Shown: piece by piece, positions 1-5,600 of the stretch
Position numbering within the stretch: position 1 is the stretch's first letter
Layout: each line of letters starts with the position of its first letter
Assembly: GCA_902495025.1 (NCBI GenBank)
Contig: CABUWB010000046.1
Span: 1 to 10,383 of the forward strand
Length of the DNA: 10,383 bases
Reading direction: 5' to 3'
Source: an uncultured Eubacteriales bacterium
GTDB lineage: Bacteria; Bacillota; Clostridia; Lachnospirales; CAG-274
Made by a program: the position numbers and the translations under genes
Notes under the pieces: model-generated
Seen by the model: the letters and a program-made list of their open reading frames with translations, nothing else
What the model was told of the DNA's origin: nothing
The model's database searches: none

Positions 1-768
1 GTAAATGCCGCAAAGGCGGCGGAGGGCAGCTCGGGCGACGCTGTTTCGGCTCTTATTGTCAAGGGGCTTGGCGGCAAAGCTAACATCAGTGATGTTGACT
101 GCTGTGCAACAAGGCTGCGTATTACGGTGCATAACCCCGAGCAGGTGGACGAGGCTGCATTAAAGGCTTCGGGCGCATCTGGTGTTGTTCATAAGGGGGA
201 CGGTGTACAGATTATTTACGGTCCAAAGGTTACGGTTATCAAGTCCAATCTTGTGGATTATCTTGCAGGCAATCAGTCTGACGCTGCGGCTGAAAGCGAT
301 ACTAAGAAAACGGATAACAGCTCGACAGGCGGCGAGGTTTACGCTCCTATGCAGGGAAAGGTTATCCCTCTTGCAGAGGTTGGCGACGGTGTATTCTCCG
401 AGGGTATGCTTGGTGGCGGTGTTGCCATTGAGCCTGAAAGCGGCAGGGTTACAGCACCCTTTGACGGTGAGGTGCAGATGGTTTACGAAACAAAGCACGC
501 CCTTGGTCTTATGTCCGAGGACGGCATTGAGCTGCTCATACATATAGGCATTGACACTGTTCAGCTTAACGGAGAGTGCTTTGATATTAAGGTTGCGGAC
601 GGTCAGAAAATCAAAAAGGGACAGCTGCTTGCGCAGGCTGACCTTGACGGCATAACCAAGGCAGGCTACAGAACGGTTACGCCTGTTATAGTTACCAATT
701 CGGACGATTTTGAAACGCTGGAGGTGTTCACCGATAACAGCGGAGATAAAATAATTTCAGTTAAATAA
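1..768 (+). CDS. PTS sugar permease, EIIB-EIIA part (5' partial)
   Basis: C-terminal part of a glucose/N-acetylglucosamine-family phosphotransferase permease. It accepts phosphate from HPr and passes it to the incoming sugar at the membrane. The frame is open from base 1, so the membrane EIIC domain and the start lie upstream; the GTG at 127 is an internal valine, not a start. Codons about 20-80 are the EIIB domain, with the phospho-cysteine in C-A-T-R-L-R (codon 35, bases 103-105) and the G-V-Q-I-I-Y-G-P strand. A linker rich in Asp, Ser, Thr and Lys follows (about codons 90-110). Next comes EIIA, which begins Y-A-P-M-Q-G-K-V. EIIA keeps both active-site histidines, in K-H-A-L-G-L (codon 166) and L-I-H-I-G-I-D-T (codon 181). 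Their 15-residue spacing matches His75/His90 of E. coli EIIA-Glc. HPr and enzyme I follow directly, consistent with a pts operon. Substrate (glucose or GlcNAc) cannot be decided without EIIC. Confidence 0.93.
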   Translation, partial: VNAAKAAEGSSGDAVSALIVKGLGGKANISDVDCCATRLRITVHNPEQVDEAALKASGASGVVHKGDGVQIIYGPKVTVIKSNLVDYLAGNQSDAAAESDTKKTDNSSTGGEVYAPMQGKVIPLAEVGDGVFSEGMLGGGVAIEPESGRVTAPFDGEVQMVYETKHALGLMSEDGIELLIHIGIDTVQLNGECFDIKVADGQKIKKGQLLAQADLDGITKAGYRTVTPVIVTNSDDFETLEVFTDNSGDKIISVK

Positions 769-785
769 AGAAAGGGAGAATTATT

Positions 786-1043
786 ATGACAAAATTTACT
801 TACGTTATTACAGATGAAATAGGTATCCATGCAAGACCTGCGGGTCTGCTTGTAAAGGCGGCAAAGGGCTTTGGCTCCAAAATTATGATAAGCGCAAACG
901 GCAAGATGGCAGATGCGACAAGGCTTATGGCTCTTATGGGTTTGGGCGTTAAGCATGGTACGGAGATAACCGTTGAGGTAAAGGGTGATGACGAGGCGGC
1001 TGCGGCTGCTGCAATAGAGGAATTTTTAAAGGCTAACCTGTAA
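786..1043 (+). CDS. ptsH: HPr phosphocarrier protein, lacking the regulatory Ser46
   Basis: Cytoplasmic 85-residue phosphocarrier that takes phosphate from enzyme I and hands it to EIIA domains. The active-site motif G-I-H-A-R-P-A-G puts His at residue 15, the canonical position, and the total length is normal for HPr. The start is fixed by AGGGAG at 773-778, seven bases before the ATG. It sits 17 bases after the EIIBA stop and 35 bases before enzyme I, so the three genes look co-transcribed. The oddity is at the HPr-kinase site. Aligned without gaps to Bacillus HPr (K-S-I-M-G-V-M-S-L-G), this protein reads T-R-L-M-A-L-M-G-L-G, placing Arg at position 46 and no Ser within two residues. Catalytic phosphotransfer should be intact. 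Ser46-type catabolite control through HPrK and CcpA should not be possible for this copy; that is inference from the missing residue. Confidence 0.96.
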   Translation: MTKFTYVITDEIGIHARPAGLLVKAAKGFGSKIMISANGKMADATRLMALMGLGVKHGTEITVEVKGDDEAAAAAAIEEFLKANL

Positions 1044-1061
1044 AATACGGATATTTGAGAG

Positions 1062-1081
1062 AAGGAGGGCTGATTGGAATG
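1062..1081 (+). promoter_or_regulatory. Ribosome binding site fixing the enzyme I start
   Basis: AAGGAGGG lies at 1062-1069 and the ATG at 1079-1081, about ten bases downstream. An in-frame upstream ATG at 1055 would have the Shine-Dalgarno sequence inside its own coding region and would add eight residues with no family similarity. The family-like N-terminus (M-K-V-F-S-G-K-A) begins at 1079, so that start is preferred. Confidence 0.8.
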
Positions 1082-2632
1082 AAGGTATTTAGTGGCAAGG
1101 CTATATTCAGGGGAGTTGCGATAGGTAAAATTGTGTTTCTCTCCAAGGATAAGCAGCAGGTAAAAAGGATAGAAATTGACGATACGGCGGCGGAAATTGC
1201 ATGCTTTGAGGCTGCCAAGGCAAAGGCTGTAGAGGAGCTTGGCGTACTTTATGAAAAGGCGGTTAAAGAGGTAGGCGAGGATAGTGCCGCAATATTTGAG
1301 GTACATTCCATGATGCTGGAGGACGAGGATTTTATTGAGGCGGTTACAGGCAAAATTGAGGGTGAGCGTGTAAATGCCGAGTATGCTGTTGCGGCGGCAG
1401 GTGATGAGTTTGCCGAAATGTTTGCCAATATGGACGATGAATATTTTAAGGCAAGAGCGGCGGATATGAAGGATATTGCAGGCAGGGTTATCAATCAGCT
1501 TACGGGCGGCAGCTCTGCCGCCCTGCTGACAGAGCCGTCTGTAATTGTGGCAGAGGAGCTTGCGCCCAGTGAAACAATACAGCTTGATAAGGATAAGCTG
1601 CTTGGCTTTGTAACGGAGCTTGGCTCGTCCACCTCGCATACTGCCATTCTGGCAAGGACAATGAATTTGCCTGCGCTTATCGGTGTAAAAATTGACAGAG
1701 GGTGGGACGGCAAGACAGCTGTTGTAGACGGTTACAGCGGTACGCTTATTGTTGAGCCTGACGAGGAAACCTTACATAAGTTTGAGAAAATACAGCGTGA
1801 GGATATTGAAAAAAGGGAGCTGCTTAAAACCCTCAAAGGTAAGCAAACCATTTCAAAGGGCGGCAAAAGGGTACAACTTTACGCCAATATCGGCAAGCCT
1901 GCCGACCTTGCGGCTGTGCTGGAAAATGACGCCGAGGGCATAGGTCTTTTCAGAAGTGAGTTTTTGTATCTGGGTGCGTCGGACTTTCCAACAGAGGAGG
2001 AGCAGTTTGCAGCTTACAAAAAGGTTGCCCAAACCATGGGTACAAAGCGTGTAATTATAAGAACGCTTGACTTGGGTGCGGATAAACAGGTGGATTACTT
2101 TAACCTAGGGCATGAGGATAACCCTGCCATGGGCTATCGTGCCATACGTATCTGCCTTGACAGGCAGGATATTTTTGTTACCCAGTTAAGGGCGCTGCTA
2201 AGGGCAAGTGCCTTTGGCAATATCTCAATTATGTACCCTATGATTATTTCGGTAGACGAGGTAAGGCAGATTAAGGAAATAGTAAAAAGCGTTATGGCAC
2301 AGCTTGACAGCGAGGGTATTGCTTATAATAAGGACATTGAGCAGGGTATTATGATAGAAACCCCTGCGTCAGTTATTATGAGTGATGAGCTTGCAAGAGA
2401 GGTTGACTTTTTCAGTATAGGCACAAACGACCTTACACAGTATACCCTTGCAATAGACAGGCAAAATACAAGGCTGGAGAGTATAAACAACCCTCACCAC
2501 CCTGCTGTACTGCGCTCAATTAAAACCGTTATCGAAAATGCGCATAAGGCAGGTATATGGGCAGGTATCTGCGGTGAGCTGGGCGCCGATAGAAAATTTT
2601 ATCATTTTTACCTATATTTGTTGTCCTTTTGA
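1079..2632 (+). CDS. ptsI: PTS enzyme I, C-terminally truncated at a sequence junction
   Basis: PEP-protein phosphotransferase that transfers phosphate from phosphoenolpyruvate to HPr in the cytoplasm. The N-terminal HPr-binding and phosphohistidine domains are intact, with G-S-S-T-S-H-T-A-I placing the catalytic His at residue 187. The PEP-binding barrel is recognisable through L-F-R-S-E-F-L-Y, I-R-T-L-D-L-G-A-D-K, G-Y-R-A-I-R, M-I-E-T-P and F-S-I-G-T-N-D-L-T-Q-Y. The acid/base Cys498 is in G-I-C-G-E-L. After Asp504 (bases 2588-2590) similarity ends: the last 13 codons are unrelated, and the predicted product is 517 residues against about 570-575 for B. subtilis and E. coli enzyme I. The missing part normally contains the L-G-x-D-E-[FL]-S-[MV]-S strand and final helix, needed to close the barrel and support dimerisation. 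No reading frame beyond 2590 restores it, so this is a breakpoint rather than a simple frameshift. The product may be inactive. Confidence 0.9.
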   Translation: MKVFSGKAIFRGVAIGKIVFLSKDKQQVKRIEIDDTAAEIACFEAAKAKAVEELGVLYEKAVKEVGEDSAAIFEVHSMMLEDEDFIEAVTGKIEGERVNAEYAVAAAGDEFAEMFANMDDEYFKARAADMKDIAGRVINQLTGGSSAALLTEPSVIVAEELAPSETIQLDKDKLLGFVTELGSSTSHTAILARTMNLPALIGVKIDRGWDGKTAVVDGYSGTLIVEPDEETLHKFEKIQREDIEKRELLKTLKGKQTISKGGKRVQLYANIGKPADLAAVLENDAEGIGLFRSEFLYLGASDFPTEEEQFAAYKKVAQTMGTKRVIIRTLDLGADKQVDYFNLGHEDNPAMGYRAIRICLDRQDIFVTQLRALLRASAFGNISIMYPMIISVDEVRQIKEIVKSVMAQLDSEGIAYNKDIEQGIMIETPASVIMSDELAREVDFFSIGTNDLTQYTLAIDRQNTRLESINNPHHPAVLRSIKTVIENAHKAGIWAGICGELGADRKFYHFYLYLLSF

Positions 2633-2698
2633 TGTCCTTTATGTTTTATAATTATATATAATATAAATTTTTATGCTTAAAATGAGAGGAGGAAAAGC
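2591..2698 (+). promoter_or_regulatory. AT-rich leader with putative promoter for the surface protein gene
   Basis: A sharp drop in GC (hand count 15 of 90 bases in 2591-2680, against 36 of 70 in 2521-2590) marks non-coding DNA beginning where enzyme I similarity stops. Two perfect TATAAT boxes occur at 2647-2652 and 2657-2662. Possible -35 boxes are weak or badly spaced: TTGTCC at 2621-2626 is 20 bases from the first box, and TTGATG at 2629-2634 is 22 bases from the second. AGAGGAGG at 2685-2692, six bases before the ATG at 2699, is a strong ribosome site. The region has no terminator for the pts genes, so read-through from upstream is possible. The exact promoter is not resolved. Confidence 0.45.
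2622..2640 (+). repeat. Tandem TGTCCTTT direct repeat in the leader
   Basis: TGTCCTTT occurs at 2622-2629 and again at 2633-2640, an 11-base period or about one helical turn. It sits immediately upstream of the TATAAT boxes and overlaps the -35 zone. Same-face direct repeats in that position can be activator sites, but chance in a T-rich leader is also plausible. Confidence 0.35.
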
Positions 2699-5600
2699 AT
2701 GAAAAGACGAATTTTATCAATTATTATGGCGCTTGTTATGGCTCTGTCCATACAGTGTGCGTTTACTATCACTGAGCCGCAGACGGTGGAGGCGGCAAGC
2801 TCTACACCTGTAGCGCAGGTGAATGGAGTCAACTACTACTCGTTCGACAGTGCTTGGGCGGTTGCGGTTAGGGACGGCGGAACCTTTAAGCTGCTGTCAA
2901 GCTGGCGACCATCAAATAAGAAGTTTGAAACGGATTATGAGGATTATAAGGATTATTTCAGAAGCGGTGCACTCTGTGTGCCCGAGAACAAAAGCGTAAC
3001 TATCGACCTCAACGGCTACTGCATAAGTCGAGGTCTTTACTATGCCGCTAATGATAGCGTATCAAATGGCGAGGTTATTTATCTGTCGAAAGATGCCAGT
3101 CTGTCGATTAAGGATACCTCTCCGACAGGTGACGGACGCATTGAGGACGGAAACAGCTCCAATGGAGCAGGCGGCATACACGCAAAGCCGGGCTCTAGGA
3201 TATATATGTACGGCGGTCTGATTGCGTACTGTCAGACAAATAACTCATTTCTATTTAGGGGAAAAGGCGGCGGAGTATATCTGGACAGCGGTGCAAAAAT
3301 GTATATGTATGGCGGCAAATTGTACAAAAACATAGCAAATGGAAGAGGAGCTTGCGGAGGAGCTGTATATATTGATTCAGACGCCCGTTTTTATATGTAC
3401 GGCGGTGAAATTAGCTATAATAAAAATGCTCCGGTGCATATATGGAATGATGGATATGCCTATTTTTACGGAGGAACGGTAAAATATAACAAAGGTACAG
3501 ACAATGGCAATGATTATTATGATTATATTATAAATTCAGGGTCAATTTACTCAAACTTATACATAGATGGAACGGAGATAACAAAAAACGAAGCTAAAAG
3601 TATGGTATATTCTGAGGGTAATGGTTATCTGAGAGGTGGCTCTATTCATGATAACATTGGTAACGGCGTTGAAATAGAGCGTTATGAAACTTATTTAGGC
3701 GGAGATATTAAGATTTACAATAATTTTAGTTCCGGTGTTAATAAGGATTTACTTGCAAAGGTTAATTATTCAGGCAGTGCCGAAACGGCTCATAGTGTAG
3801 ACCCATACCCAATTAAATTGGAGACATTAAGGGATGGAGCAAAAATCGGCGTTTATGCAGTCGATAAATTTATAGAGAAATCTCCTTTGTCTGAAACTGA
3901 AAACAGTGGTCAATATGTAAAGTACTTCTTCTCAAATCGTGATGACTGCCGTATTGTCAGCGGAAGTGACGGTCTGCTGTATGTGAAAAAAATATCCGAT
4001 GTCGGTGAGGAGTCATTTATAACTGGAGTTTCCTCCGTTACAAGCGGTGGTGAGGCTGTTACATTTGATTCAACTGTAACAAAAGAGGAAAGAACCGTAA
4101 CAATTCATGTTCCTAAAAATACGGATGTTACAAGCCTTGCTGTTTCGCTTACCACAAGCGGAACGAGTGCTGCGGCTCCTATATCACCTGAAAGCGGAAG
4201 CGCTAGGGACTTTACAAGCCCTGTTACATATACACTTTTGAACAAGGATGGAAAAACTGAGCAGAACTGGACGGTAGCTGTTGTAAAGGACAGAGATGCA
4301 ATTAATTGCAAGCTGAATGTAACAGGCGGCACAGGCAGCGGCACATATAAGGTCGGCAGTCAGGTCAGCGTATCGGCAGACGAGGTTGAGAACAAGCGTT
4401 TTACCTCATGGAGTGCCGAGGGCATAGCTCTTACGCCTGAGCAGGCTGCTTCACAGGCATTTACCTTTACAATGCCTTCAAATGATGTAACTCTTACGGC
4501 TAACTATATTGATTTGACAAGCGTTGTTGAACTGACTATTGCTCAGCCAAGCGGCGGCAAAGCTCTTGCCGAATATGCGTCTGTTAAGTTAAACGACGGC
4601 ACAGAGAGTACAGTTCCGGTAAGCTGGTCACCAGAAACGAGTGCGGCTGAATTTAACTCAAAGTATACGGCGGTTGTGAGCTTTGTGAGTGAGTACGGCT
4701 TTTCAAGCAATCTGGAGGTAAAGCTTAATGACGAAACGATTACGCCTTTAAAGCCTGACTCAAAGACGCTCGTTATAACAAAGGAATTTACAACAGGCAG
4801 CGAAAGGCTTTTGAGTATTCCGACAGCCGAGCTTATAGGAGTTGCAAACGGCACTCTGCTTGAAAATATTAATCTGCCGTCAGAAATAAACATAGTAACA
4901 GAGAGTAAGCTGATTTCAACTGCTGGGGTGACTTGGGACAGGTCTACAGCAACAGACTATGACCCTGACAATACTCAGGAGCAGACCTTTACCGTTAACG
5001 GTACAATCACTCCGCCGGTTGGCATAGATGTATCTGGAGCAGCTCTTGACGCACAGATAAGGGTTACTGTTTCGGAGAGCGGAAGAGCCGCAGCACCAAC
5101 AGCAAATCTTACAAGCGGAGCGGTGTATGATACAGCACCATTACTCTCACTTGCTACAACGACAGACGGAGCGGATATATACTACACTATGGATGGCTCA
5201 GAGCCAACGCAGTCAAGTAAAAAGTATGAGAGTGCAATTACTCTTGCAAGCGATATTAAGAATGATAAGGTTTATACAGTTAAGGCGATAGCAGTATCGA
5301 GTGATGCGTCGTTGAGGGAAAGTGCAGTATCCGAATTTAAGTTTACGGTAATTGCACCTACCTATGAGTTAAAGCTTGTTGATGAAAGCGGCAATACCGC
5401 AGGCCTTGGCGGTGGTATATACTATGAGGGCGACAGCGTAAGCGTACAGACCGCAGCGATGACAAAGGGCTTTGTGTTCAAGAGCTGGTCGGCAGAGGGT
5501 ATAGAGCTTACCGAGGAGCAGTTGAGTTCACCATCCTTCACATTTACAATGCCTGCAGGTGATGTAACTCTTACAGCTGACTTCATACATACGATAACAA

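Noticed and set aside
127..129. GTG at 127 as a gene start
   Set aside because: The frame is open upstream to base 1 and the phospho-cysteine motif of EIIB lies before it, so the GTG is an internal Val codon.
800..1639. Reverse-strand 279-residue open frame
   Set aside because: It lies antisense across HPr and enzyme I, which have clear family motifs. It has no plausible ribosome site or recognisable domain, so it is a shadow frame.
2591..2603. AAAATTTT palindrome at the enzyme I breakpoint as a recombination or IS end
   Set aside because: Only eight bases pair perfectly and such palindromes are common in AT-rich DNA. No transposase or matching distant inverted repeat was seen.
2591..2698. 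Frameshift explanation for the short enzyme I
   Set aside because: All three forward frames after 2590 lack the expected C-terminal sequence, and base composition changes at the same point.
2752..2761. Lipoprotein signal in the surface protein (Cys20)
   Set aside because: The residues before the Cys (S-I-Q) do not fit a lipobox, and a conventional cleavage region follows at V-E-A-A.
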